This document shows positions 56,615-64,000 of a stretch of DNA of 64,000 nucleotides, in pieces. The stretch's first letter is position 1. Each line of letters opens with the position of its first letter. The translations under genes were made by a program, and so were the position numbers. The stretch is from Pseudomonas parafulva. GTDB taxonomy: Bacteria > Pseudomonadota > Gammaproteobacteria > Pseudomonadales > Pseudomonadaceae. The notes below the pieces were generated by a model, which saw nothing but the letters and a program-made list of their open reading frames with translations, made no database searches and had not been told where the DNA came from. The DNA lies in the NCBI RefSeq assembly GCF_000800255.1, contig NZ_CP009747.1:434001-498000 (forward strand), in the 5' to 3' direction.

Positions 56615-59003
56615 TGATGTAGTCGCCCATCCGCGTGCCCAGCGAGCCGTGGCCGCCGGCGACGATCAGCACATACTGCTCGCCGTCCTTGCCGGTGTAG
56701 GTCATCGGTGTCGCCTGGCCGCCGGCCGGCAGGCGGGCGCTCCACAGCTGCTTGCCGTCGTTCACGTCATAGGCGCGCAGGTACTGGTCCAGCGTGCCGC
56801 TGAGGAAGCCTACGCCCCCAGCAGTGACGATCGAACCGCCCATGCTCGGCACGCCCACTGGCAGGCCGATCGGCACCGGGGTGCTGTCACGGGTGGTGCC
56901 GTTCTTGTGCTTCCACACCACCTTGTGGGTGAACAGGTCGATGGCGGCCACATAGCCCCAGGCCGGAGCCTGGCACGGTACGCCCAGCGGCGACATGAAC
57001 GGATGCATGGTCACCGCGTAAGGCGCACCCGTGTTCGGCTGGATACCGCTGGTTTCGCTTTCACGCTTGCTGTCGGCGGCGACCTGGTCGCGCGGGATCA
57101 TCTTCGACACGAACGCCATGTAGTTCGGCGAGGTGAACAGCAGTTGGCGCACCGGATCGACCGACACGCCGCCCCAGTTGAACACTCCCACGTTGCCCGG
57201 ATACACCAGCGTGCCCTGCTCGGACGGCGGGGTGTACTGACCCTCGTAGCGCAGCTCGCGGAACTGGATGCGGCACAGCATCTGGTCGAACGGCGTGGCG
57301 CCCCACATGGCCTGCTCGGTCAGTTCAGGGCCGAGCAGGTTGAGGTCGGAACGGGCCTGGGTCGGCGCAGTGAAGTCGCCTTTGACGGCACCCTGTGGCA
57401 CCGGAATCTCGCGGATCGGCACGATCGGCGTACCGTTGCGGCGGTCGAGCACGTACAGGCTGCCCTGTTTTGTCGGCACGATCACGGCCGGCTTGACGCC
57501 GTCGTCGGTCTTCAGGTGGACCAGGGTCGGCTGGCTGCCGACATCCATGTCCCACAGGTCGTGGTGAGTGAACTGGTAGTTCCAGCGGGCCTTGCCGGTG
57601 GCCAGGTCGAGGGCGACGATACCCGCGCTGTACTTCTCGGCGCCTGGCGTGCGGTCGGCACCGTACTGGTCAGGCATCTGGTTGCCCAGCGGCAGGTAGA
57701 CCATGCCCAGCTCTTCGTCGACGCTGGCCAGCGACCACATGTTGGCCGAATTGCGGCTGTAGGTCTTTCCAGGCGCCAGCGGTTGGGTGTCGTCGGGGTT
57801 GTTGCTGTCCCAGTTCCACACCAGGTGACCGTCGTGCACGTCGTAGGCGCGAATCACCCCGGACGGCTCGTTGGTCGACTCGTTGTCGGTGACATGACCG
57901 CCGATGATCACCAGGTCGCGGGTCACGGCCACCGGCGAGGTGGAATAGTAGCCGCCGGCGGTGAACGGACCGATGCCTTGGGTCAGGTCGATGGCGCCCT
58001 GGTTGGCGAAGCCTTCGCAGACTTTGCCGTTGTCAGCGTTGATGGCGATCAGACGGGCGTCGGCGGTGGGCAGGTACAGGCGGCGCGGGCAGGCTTGCGC
58101 CACGGCCTGGCCGGCGGCGGAAATGGCCGGCACGGGGCTGCCGTCACGGCTGACGTAGCGGTTTTCGTCGTAATACGACACGCCGCGGCAGGTCATATGG
58201 GCGAAGCCCTTGAAGGTGCCCACCGAGCTCTTGATCTGCGGATCGAAGCGCCAGATTTCGGCACCGGTGTCCGGGTCCAGGGCCAACACCTTGCTGTGCG
58301 CAGTGCAGGCATAGAGCATGCCGTTGACCTTGAGCGGGGTGTTTTCGTTGGTCAGCTCGACCGGGTCGTTGTCGCTGGGCAGATCGCCGGTGCGGATGCG
58401 CCAGGCTTCCTCCAGGCGATTGACGTTCTGCGCAGTGATCTGACGCAGCGGCGAGTAGCGGTCGCCGAACTCGGTGCGACCGTAGGCCTGCCAGTCGCCA
58501 TCGGGCATCGACGGCGCGGCACTGGCCATTTCGCTGCTGTCGCGCCCCAGTTCCCCGGCAATTTCCCCGGGATGGGTGAATTGGCTGGCCAGGGCGCTGG
58601 CGCCGGCGGCGACCACCGCCACGCTGAGCAAGGCGCCGTTGACTGTCGACGCCGGGCCGCGCAGGGGACGACGTGCCCATGGCAGCAGCAGAATAACGCC
58701 CAAGGCGAACCACAGCGCCAGACGCGGCACCAGTTGCCACCAATCCAGGCCCACTTCCCACAGTGCCCAGGCCGTACTGGCCAGCAGCACGGCGCCGTAC
58801 AGGCCCAGGCCGATGCGACGCAGGGCGATCAGCAACACGCCCGAGAGGGCGAAGCCGATACCGCCGATCAGGTAATACAGCGATCCGCCCAACTGGCTGA
58901 GCTTGACGCCACCGGCGATCAGGGCGAGGCCCATCAACAGCAGCAATACGCCGATCAGGCGCGGTAGCCAGCGGGTTCCAGAGGTAGCACCGTCAGTGCT
59001 CAT
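56592..59003 (-). CDS. gcd: PQQ-dependent membrane-bound glucose dehydrogenase
   Basis: An 803-residue quinoprotein that oxidises glucose to gluconate in the periplasm and passes electrons to ubiquinone. The N-terminus has five transmembrane segments (about 10-140), followed by an eight-bladed propeller with PQQ-binding regions such as WQAYGRTEFGDRYSPLRQIT and GTLDQYLRAYDVNDGKQLW. ATG 59003 is chosen for its GGAG-containing upstream site; an ATG six codons earlier is less likely. Cofactor genes (pqq) are elsewhere. It lies 30 bases downstream of oprB in the same orientation. Confidence 0.95.
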   Translation of the reverse strand: MSTDGATSGTRWLPRLIGVLLLLMGLALIAGGVKLSQLGGSLYYLIGGIGFALSGVLLIALRRIGLGLYGAVLLASTAWALWEVGLDWWQLVPRLALWFALGVILLLPWARRPLRGPASTVNGALLSVAVVAAGASALASQFTHPGEIAGELGRDSSEMASAAPSMPDGDWQAYGRTEFGDRYSPLRQITAQNVNRLEEAWRIRTGDLPSDNDPVELTNENTPLKVNGMLYACTAHSKVLALDPDTGAEIWRFDPQIKSSVGTFKGFAHMTCRGVSYYDENRYVSRDGSPVPAISAAGQAVAQACPRRLYLPTADARLIAINADNGKVCEGFANQGAIDLTQGIGPFTAGGYYSTSPVAVTRDLVIIGGHVTDNESTNEPSGVIRAYDVHDGHLVWNWDSNNPDDTQPLAPGKTYSRNSANMWSLASVDEELGMVYLPLGNQMPDQYGADRTPGAEKYSAGIVALDLATGKARWNYQFTHHDLWDMDVGSQPTLVHLKTDDGVKPAVIVPTKQGSLYVLDRRNGTPIVPIREIPVPQGAVKGDFTAPTQARSDLNLLGPELTEQAMWGATPFDQMLCRIQFRELRYEGQYTPPSEQGTLVYPGNVGVFNWGGVSVDPVRQLLFTSPNYMAFVSKMIPRDQVAADSKRESETSGIQPNTGAPYAVTMHPFMSPLGVPCQAPAWGYVAAIDLFTHKVVWKHKNGTTRDSTPVPIGLPVGVPSMGGSIVTAGGVGFLSGTLDQYLRAYDVNDGKQLWSARLPAGGQATPMTYTGKDGEQYVLIVAGGHGSLGTRMGDYIIAYKLAR

Positions 59004-59033
59004 CGTAGCTTCTCCGTTCATTCAAGGTGAGGT

Positions 59034-60380
59034 TCAGAAACTGCTTTGGATCTTCACGCCGCCGACCATGGCATCGTCGACCCGCGACACCCCGCCCGGA
59101 TGGCGGATGTACTGCAGGTTCGGGCGCACGGTGAGCCAGTCGGCCAGATGGATGCCGTAGTAGAGTTCGGCGCTGTATTCGGTGTCCTGGACAGGCAGGA
59201 AGCCGGGATTGTCATAGTCGTCCACGGCGTTGACCTGGTTGGCCAGGCGGGCGTTCTTGCGGTAGGCGGGGTTGACGTGCACGCGCGCCAGGGCGAAGCC
59301 GATGTCGTCCTTGGCACGGACGTCGAACGGCCCCTTGTACACCACTCCCGCCTGAACATAGTTGTCGATGACATTGGTCTTCTTGTCGTGCATCGTGGCG
59401 TTGGCGAACAGGCTCAGGCCGCGCGAGGCGTCGGAGGCGAGCGAGGTCACCTGCTGTTGGGCACCGAGCCACAGGCCATGCTTGCTGGCGCTGCTGCGGT
59501 AGGCCTGGCCACTGAGGGCAGCGGGCTGGCCGTTGCGGTCTCGGTAAACATCCTGTGCCTTGGCATTACTGTAGTAGTAGCCGGCGCGATATTCCCCTTT
59601 CAAGCCATTGACCTGCGGGCTCCACACCAGTTCTATCGGCATCAGCGCGCCTTGGGTACCGCTGCCGCTGAGCTTGAAGCCGTTGCCGGTGTCCAGGTTG
59701 GAGGGGTTCTGCTCGAACACGCCGACTTGGGCGTAGAGGTCCTCGTGTAGGTTGTATCTGACACGCAGGGCCCATTGACTGACCGGCCAGTTGTACCAGA
59801 TGCCACCGACCCAGTTGCCCACCTGCGAGCCGCAGAAGGCCAGGTTCTGGAAGTCGCAGGGGAAGCTGTTGAAGTCCTCGCCTTCGCCGAAGCGGCCGAC
59901 CTTGATGTCCAGCGCACCGTCGAAGTACTTCTGCTTGAACCACATCTGCGTCAGCCGCCAGGTCTGGCCACGACCCCAGACTTCCTGGGCGGAGGTGAAG
60001 CCGCCGACGCGCGGGTCGTTGATACGGTCGTTGCTGATGTTGCGGCCACTGCGCTCGGTGACGGTGAGCTGGAACTCGCTGGCTTGCCAACCGAGCAGTT
60101 TCTGCAGATCGAAGTGGGTGCCCAGGGTGAATTGGTCGCTGTAGCGCGCGGTGCGGTCTTGGTCGAAGCCGCCGTGCAGGTTGCTGCCCATCTCGCCGGT
60201 GTAGCCGAGGGTGAAGTCGTAGCCTTGTTGCTGCAGTCGCTGGCGCGCGCCGCCCCAGTCGCCGAGCATCCATGGCGAGTCGGCGGAGAACGGCGCCTGG
60301 GCGCTGGCAGGCGTGGCAAAGCTGGTCAGCAGGACCGCCAGGGCGGTGCCGGGGAGTCGGTAGTTCGGCAGTTGGAGCAT
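59034..60380 (-). CDS. oprB: Carbohydrate-selective porin OprB
   Basis: A 448-residue outer-membrane protein with a signal peptide (TALAVLLTSFATPASAQ) and the OprB start SPWMLGDWGGARQRLQQQGYDF. The rest is beta-barrel, ending in a phenylalanine (KIQSSF). It admits glucose to the periplasm, where gcd, the next gene, oxidises it. A 20-bp stem lies in its leader. Confidence 0.93.
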   Translation of the reverse strand: MLQLPNYRLPGTALAVLLTSFATPASAQAPFSADSPWMLGDWGGARQRLQQQGYDFTLGYTGEMGSNLHGGFDQDRTARYSDQFTLGTHFDLQKLLGWQASEFQLTVTERSGRNISNDRINDPRVGGFTSAQEVWGRGQTWRLTQMWFKQKYFDGALDIKVGRFGEGEDFNSFPCDFQNLAFCGSQVGNWVGGIWYNWPVSQWALRVRYNLHEDLYAQVGVFEQNPSNLDTGNGFKLSGSGTQGALMPIELVWSPQVNGLKGEYRAGYYYSNAKAQDVYRDRNGQPAALSGQAYRSSASKHGLWLGAQQQVTSLASDASRGLSLFANATMHDKKTNVIDNYVQAGVVYKGPFDVRAKDDIGFALARVHVNPAYRKNARLANQVNAVDDYDNPGFLPVQDTEYSAELYYGIHLADWLTVRPNLQYIRHPGGVSRVDDAMVGGVKIQSSF

Positions 60381-60421
60381 GAGATAGCGCTGTCTTATTG
60401 ATTATCGAAAAAACGCAAGCG

Positions 60422-60446
60422 CATCAAAGAGTTGCTCTCTTTGATG
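60422..60446 (-). promoter_or_regulatory. Palindrome in the oprB leader
   Basis: CATCAAAGAG (60422-60431) and CTCTTTGATG (60437-60446) form a perfect 10-bp stem with a 5-base loop, 42 bases before the oprB start. Could be an operator or a 5' mRNA hairpin. Confidence 0.5.
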
Positions 60447-60579
60447 TTGATGGCTGCAAGGAATGATGGATGAAGCGTTTCAGCGTGCGGCGGGGAGGAT
60501 ATAGAGGAAGCGAGCGGAAAAAAAGACAAAATGTCGCAGGGGATTGTTGTGATCCGGGTAACAGTCGACTGAAAGGGGA

Positions 60580-60607
60580 CCTGTTCCCGCCACGGGGCAG
60601 GAACAGG
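60580..60607 (-). terminator. Hairpin after the TonB receptor gene
   Basis: CCTGTTCC (60580-60587) pairs with GGAACAGG (60600-60607), 25 bases after the receptor stop on the minus strand. T run short. Confidence 0.55.
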
Positions 60608-60632
60608 GATTGGCGTGCCGAGTGCCCGGGTC

Positions 60633-62639
60633 TCAGAAACGTGTGGTCAGGCCCACTTCGACGCTGCGCCCAGGTGCTGGGGCGATGTCACGCAGGATCG
60701 AGCTGGCGTAGCGCACGGTCTGGTTGGTCAGGTTTTCACCGCGCACGAAGGCCAGCCATTGGCTTTGACCGATATCGAAGTGGTAACCCACGCTGGCGCC
60801 GAGGGTGGTGTAGCCGTCGGTGCTGGTTTCATTGGCCGGCTTGCGGTGCTGCGCGGCGGCATGCTGCACATCCACGCGCGCTTGCCAGCGGTCCAACTCC
60901 CACAGCAGCCCGCTGTTGACCCGCAGCGGCGCGATGCGTGGCAGCGGCTCGCCCGTGTCGAGGTTCTTGGCGCGGGTATAGTCGCCGGACAGTTCCAGGG
61001 CGAAGCTGCCGTAGCGGTTCTCCAGCAGCTTCCAGTGGTCCTGGGCTTCGACGCCGTAGAAGCGTGCGCGAACACCCGAGTAGAGGTATTCGGGAATGGT
61101 CTCGTCGTCCTCGCCTTCGCGCTGGATACCGCTGCCGATCAGGCCGATGTAGTTGCGGAAGTGACTGTAGAACACTCCGACGCTGCCTTTATGGGTGCCA
61201 TTGTCGAAGCGCAGGGCCAGATCGCCGGAAATGGCCTTTTCCTTGTTCAGGTTGGGGTCGCCGACTTCATAGGTGCCGGTCGCCACATGGGCACCGTTGG
61301 CGTACAGCTCGTAGAAAGTCGGGGCGCGTTCGGTGTAGCCCAGGCTGGCGGCCAGCGCCCAGACCGGATCGAGCTGGTAGACCGCGCCGGAGGACAAGCT
61401 CGCCGCATTGAAACTGTTGCTGCTGTCGGCATCGACGAAACGCTCGTTGCCCTTGCCGTCCGGATCCACGCGGGTGTGTTCCAGGCGTGCGCCCAGGCTC
61501 AGGTTCAGGCGTTCGGTGGCCTGCCACTGTTCGAGCATGAACACAGCCAAACTGTCGGTATCGGTCTGCGGTACGAACGCCTCTTCACCCAGGGCCGAGA
61601 ATTCGTTACGGCTGACTTGGGCACCGATCACGCCTTCGACCGGCCCCAGAGGCTGATGACGCGCTTCGATGCGGGCCTCGTAGCCTTTGTTCTTGAAGGT
61701 GGTGCCGACTTCGCCGTCCTCGATCTCGCGGTGCTGGTACTCGGTGTATCCCGCGTCGACCTTGATCGAGCTGAACGGCCCTTGCAGGTCGCGCAGTTCG
61801 GAGGCGAAGGCGTAGTGGTCCTGCTCCATGTCCAGACGCACGCCGGGCTCGGCCACCGAGCCGTAATTGCCGTCATAGCGGCTGTAGGACAGGCCGGCAT
61901 AGCCGTGATCCCACTGGTAGGAACCGCCGATGGCGCCGCCGTCCTGACGACCGTCACTGTTCTCCAGACGGTGTTTCGAACCGGGGTCGTCGGCATCGCG
62001 CACCTTGCTGCTGCGCGCGTAGCCGGGAATGCGCAGGTCGTTGAACTGGCGGCTATTGGCGTCCAGGTGCAAGGCGAAGGTGCCATCGCCCGCTTCCAGT
62101 TTGCCGGCGCTGCTGCGCGTGGTGTCGGCGCCGCCATAGCGCAGTTCGCCTGCGCCGTGGATGCCGTCGATGGGCGAGTCGGGAATGCGGTTGTCGAATG
62201 TATTGATTACCCCACCGATGGCGTTGCCGCCATACAACAGCGCCGCGGGGCCGCGGACGATCTCGATGCGCTCGACGTTCACCGGGTCCAGCGGCACGGC
62301 ATGGTCGTAGGACAGCGACGAAGCGTCCAGCGCGCCGACGCCATTGCGCAGGATGCGAATGCGGTCGCCGTCAAGACCGCGGATCACCGGACGGCTGGCG
62401 CCCGGACCGAACCAGGTGGAGGCGACGCCAGGCTGCTTGTTCAGGGTTTCGCCCAGGCTGCCTTGCTGTTGCTGTAGCAGGGTGTCGCCTTCGAGCACGG
62501 TGCTGGGGGCGGCGAGCTGGCTGTTGCCCAGCGGGTTGGCGGTGATCACCTGGGGAGCGAGTTCCACCGCCTGGCCAGGCGATGAAGCCAGCCACAGGGC
62601 GATGGCGAGAGGGGATAGGTGCAGAGGTTTGGACAGCAT
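60633..62639 (-). CDS. ZnuD-like TonB-dependent outer-membrane receptor
   Basis: A 668-residue TonB-dependent transporter: signal peptide ([14 protein letters not shown]), plug domain (about 30-160, [18 protein letters not shown] and [25 protein letters not shown]) and a 22-strand barrel with the C-terminal aromatic F (GLTTRF). Stretches such as [17 protein letters not shown] are typical of the ZnuD zinc receptors. ATG 62639 is chosen because the upstream frame has no signal. A Zur-like box lies 35 bases before the start, so zinc limitation probably induces it. Confidence 0.88.
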   Translation of the reverse strand: MLSKPLHLSPLAIALWLASSPGQAVELAPQVITANPLGNSQLAAPSTVLEGDTLLQQQQGSLGETLNKQPGVASTWFGPGASRPVIRGLDGDRIRILRNGVGALDASSLSYDHAVPLDPVNVERIEIVRGPAALLYGGNAIGGVINTFDNRIPDSPIDGIHGAGELRYGGADTTRSSAGKLEAGDGTFALHLDANSRQFNDLRIPGYARSSKVRDADDPGSKHRLENSDGRQDGGAIGGSYQWDHGYAGLSYSRYDGNYGSVAEPGVRLDMEQDHYAFASELRDLQGPFSSIKVDAGYTEYQHREIEDGEVGTTFKNKGYEARIEARHQPLGPVEGVIGAQVSRNEFSALGEEAFVPQTDTDSLAVFMLEQWQATERLNLSLGARLEHTRVDPDGKGNERFVDADSSNSFNAASLSSGAVYQLDPVWALAASLGYTERAPTFYELYANGAHVATGTYEVGDPNLNKEKAISGDLALRFDNGTHKGSVGVFYSHFRNYIGLIGSGIQREGEDDETIPEYLYSGVRARFYGVEAQDHWKLLENRYGSFALELSGDYTRAKNLDTGEPLPRIAPLRVNSGLLWELDRWQARVDVQHAAAQHRKPANETSTDGYTTLGASVGYHFDIGQSQWLAFVRGENLTNQTVRYASSILRDIAPAPGRSVEVGLTTRF

Positions 62640-62673
62640 GGTGAAGTGACGTTCCTTGGCAGAGGATATGAAT

Positions 62674-62688
62674 TGATACAATATAACA
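62674..62688. promoter_or_regulatory. Candidate Zur operator
   Basis: TGATACAATATAACA is an imperfect palindrome close to the known Zur box of gamma-proteobacteria (TGTTATA, then TATAACA type). It lies 35-49 bases before the ZnuD-like receptor start, a place that would block its promoter when zinc is plentiful. Confidence 0.6.
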
Positions 62689-62849
62689 TTGCCATTTCAT
62701 CACGACCGTATTGTCTCTGGCCAGGAATTTGTGCACGCCTTCGTCAAGGCGTGTATGAAAGTGCCGGCGCGCGGGCGTTGGGCGCCGAATCGACCGCCAC
62801 CGGCCGCCTACACTGGTGTAAGGTGCGCATCTTTGGACAGGAGCGCTGC

Positions 62850-63071
62850 ATGAGCACGGCCCAACACACTGCGTTGCACGGCAAGACACTGGAGCAGATC
62901 CTCACCGAACTGGTGGCCCATTACCAATGGCAGGGCCTGGCCGAGCGTGTGGATATCCGCTGCTTCAAGAGCGATCCGAGCATCAAGTCGAGCCTGACGT
63001 TTCTGCGCAAGACGCCGTGGGCGCGGGAAAAGGTCGAGCAGTTGTACGTCAAGCTGCAGCGCCGCAGTTGA
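62850..63071 (+). CDS. VF530 family DNA-binding protein (DUF2132)
   Basis: A 73-residue protein with the VF530 fold ([20 protein letters not shown], then [28 protein letters not shown]). The family is small, helical and predicted to bind DNA; its role is unknown. GGAG lies about 9 bases before ATG 62850. Its end overlaps the next gene by 4 bases. Confidence 0.85.
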   Translation: MSTAQHTALHGKTLEQILTELVAHYQWQGLAERVDIRCFKSDPSIKSSLTFLRKTPWAREKVEQLYVKLQRRS

Positions 63072-63703
63072 GGTGGCCGCATCCTTGGCTGAGCGTGGCG
63101 GCCTGGCTGGGTTGGACAGGGTTGGCGGTGCAGTTGTATCTGGTGCTGTGGTCGCGCTGGCAGGAGCAGGCCAGCTTGATCGGCGGCCTGATCAACCTGT
63201 TCGGTTTCTTTACCGTGCTGAGCAACACCTTGGTGGCGACAGTGTTGAGCTATGCCGCCTTTGGCCGCGAGTCGCCGGCGCGGCGTTGGTTCCTGCGCCC
63301 GGCCGTCAGTGCCGGTGTGCTGGTGAGTATCGTGCTGGTGGCGTTGGCCTACAGCCTGCTATTGCGTAACCTCTGGCACCCGCAAGGCTGGCAGCGCCTG
63401 GCCGACGAGTTGCTGCACGATGTGATGCCAATGGTGTTCGCGCTGTACTGGTGCCTGGCGGTGCCCAAGGGGCACTTGCGGCTCTGGCACTTGGGCGCGT
63501 GGACGCTTTACCCGCTGCTGTATTTCCTGTTCATCCTGTGGCGCGGGCATGAGATCGGGGTCTATCCCTATCCCTTCGTCGACGTCGCCAGCCTCGGTTA
63601 CGCCCAGGCGATGCTCAACGCGTCGGGCGTGCTGGCAGGGTTTTGGGCGATCGGCCTGGCGGTACTGGGCGTGGACCGCCTGTGGGCACGGCGACACGCC
63701 TGA
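63068..63703 (+). CDS. Pr6Pr family membrane protein
   Basis: A 211-residue protein with six predicted transmembrane segments, including [21 protein letters not shown] and [21 protein letters not shown], of the FAR-17a/AIG1-like Pr6Pr family. The family role is unclear. TTG 63068 lies in a 4-base TTGA overlap with the VF530 gene; GTG 63095 is a shorter alternative. It ends before a convergent gene. Confidence 0.78.
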   Translation: MRWPHPWLSVAAWLGWTGLAVQLYLVLWSRWQEQASLIGGLINLFGFFTVLSNTLVATVLSYAAFGRESPARRWFLRPAVSAGVLVSIVLVALAYSLLLRNLWHPQGWQRLADELLHDVMPMVFALYWCLAVPKGHLRLWHLGAWTLYPLLYFLFILWRGHEIGVYPYPFVDVASLGYAQAMLNASGVLAGFWAIGLAVLGVDRLWARRHA

Positions 63704-63712
63704 TCAGCCGCC

Positions 63713-64000
63713 TCATTCATCATCCGCGGCGCCATCCGCTCGCCAGTAGGCAGCCGCTTTCAACGCGTCTTCTGCAACCCCTTTGTCCAGCAGCAGCGCC
63801 TTGACCTGACGGGTCAGCGTTTTCTCCAGTGCCACCCAGGCATACAGCCGGCCTTGCGGCAGTGCCAGATGCTCGACGAAATCAGCCACGTTTTCTGCCT
63901 GGCGCCGCAGCCAAATCACCTCCACCTGGGCCTGGCTCGGCAGCGCCTGGCGTTCCTGTTCATTCTCGATTTCTATCACCGCCAGCACCTGACGCCCGGC
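63713..64000 (-). CDS. Siderophore-interacting protein, C-terminal part
   Basis: Cut by the right edge; only the last ~95 residues are seen. The segment GRLYAWVALEKTLTRQVKALLLD and the end LKAAAYWRAD match the NAD(P)H-binding domain of SIP-type ferric-siderophore reductases (ViuB family), which release iron from imported siderophores in the cytoplasm. Confidence 0.78.
   Translation of the reverse strand, partial: AGRQVLAVIEIENEQERQALPSQAQVEVIWLRRQAENVADFVEHLALPQGRLYAWVALEKTLTRQVKALLLDKGVAEDALKAAAYWRADGAADDE

Noticed and set aside
56391..58967. 858-codon plus-strand open frame opposite gcd
   Set aside because: Antisense shadow of gcd, with no start context or domain.
60615..62477. 620-codon plus-strand open frame opposite the TonB receptor
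   Set aside because: Shadow of a well-supported receptor gene.

Overview
The window is a 64 kb piece of a GC-rich Pseudomonas chromosome, most likely of the P. putida group. The evidence is the Wsp surface-sensing genes, an algU-mucA-mucB-mucD cluster without mucC, the lepA-lepB-rnc-era-recO-pdxJ housekeeping run, and membrane-bound glucose dehydrogenase next to an OprB porin. Gene density is high. No rRNA, tRNA, CRISPR array, phage or insertion sequence was recognised.

Layout. 0-3.1 kb: end of the Wsp chemosensory operon (wspE 3' part, wspF, wspR), which controls c-di-GMP. 3.1-6 kb: prfB with its programmed +1 frameshift, then lysS and a terminator. 6-10 kb: a TetR regulator, a lipoprotein, a HExxxH (QEGLP/DUF1704) metallopeptidase-like protein overlapping a lipoprotein alpha/beta hydrolase, and a small membrane protein. 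10-11.2 kb, minus strand: a DUF4398 lipoprotein and an OmpA-like lipoprotein. 11.5-20.2 kb: ppc, adk, tsaB, a small unknown protein, DUF72, a PEP mutase/isocitrate lyase-family enzyme, an extensin-like protein, an uncharacterised protein with a duplicated motif, and rsmJ. 20.2-25.2 kb: a TetR regulator divergent from an RND efflux pair. 25.2-28.2 kb: rsuA, a CWC protein, a HIBCH-like hydrolase and ung. 28.2-34.7 kb: tctCBA plus an AbrB-type permease, divergent from tctDE. 34.7-39 kb: HDOD protein, ygfZ, sdhE, a YgfX-like protein, nadB. 39-43 kb: the AlgU envelope-stress system. 43-51.1 kb: lepA to pdxJ, then cmoA-cmoB on the minus strand. 51.1-53.5 kb: a less GC-rich cassette resembling the XaxA/XaxB (YaxAB) binary pore-forming toxin. 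53.5-56.4 kb: a chagasin-like inhibitor and lon. 56.6-60.4 kb: gcd and oprB. 60.6-64 kb: a ZnuD-like TonB receptor with a candidate Zur operator, a VF530 protein, a Pr6Pr membrane protein and the end of a siderophore-interacting protein.

The most notable region is the xaxAB-like cassette. Its A subunit is one continuous 395-codon frame broken only by an in-frame TAA at codon 118, while the B subunit is intact. This is a recent nonsense mutation, a sequencing error, or a conditional read-through. Other signals worth following are a 42-bp near-perfect palindrome over the gcd stop codon, helically phased repeats before tctD, a Zur-like operator, a 20-bp stem in the oprB leader, an AlgU-type autoregulatory promoter, and a translationally coupled gene trio containing a MATCAP-like metallopeptidase.
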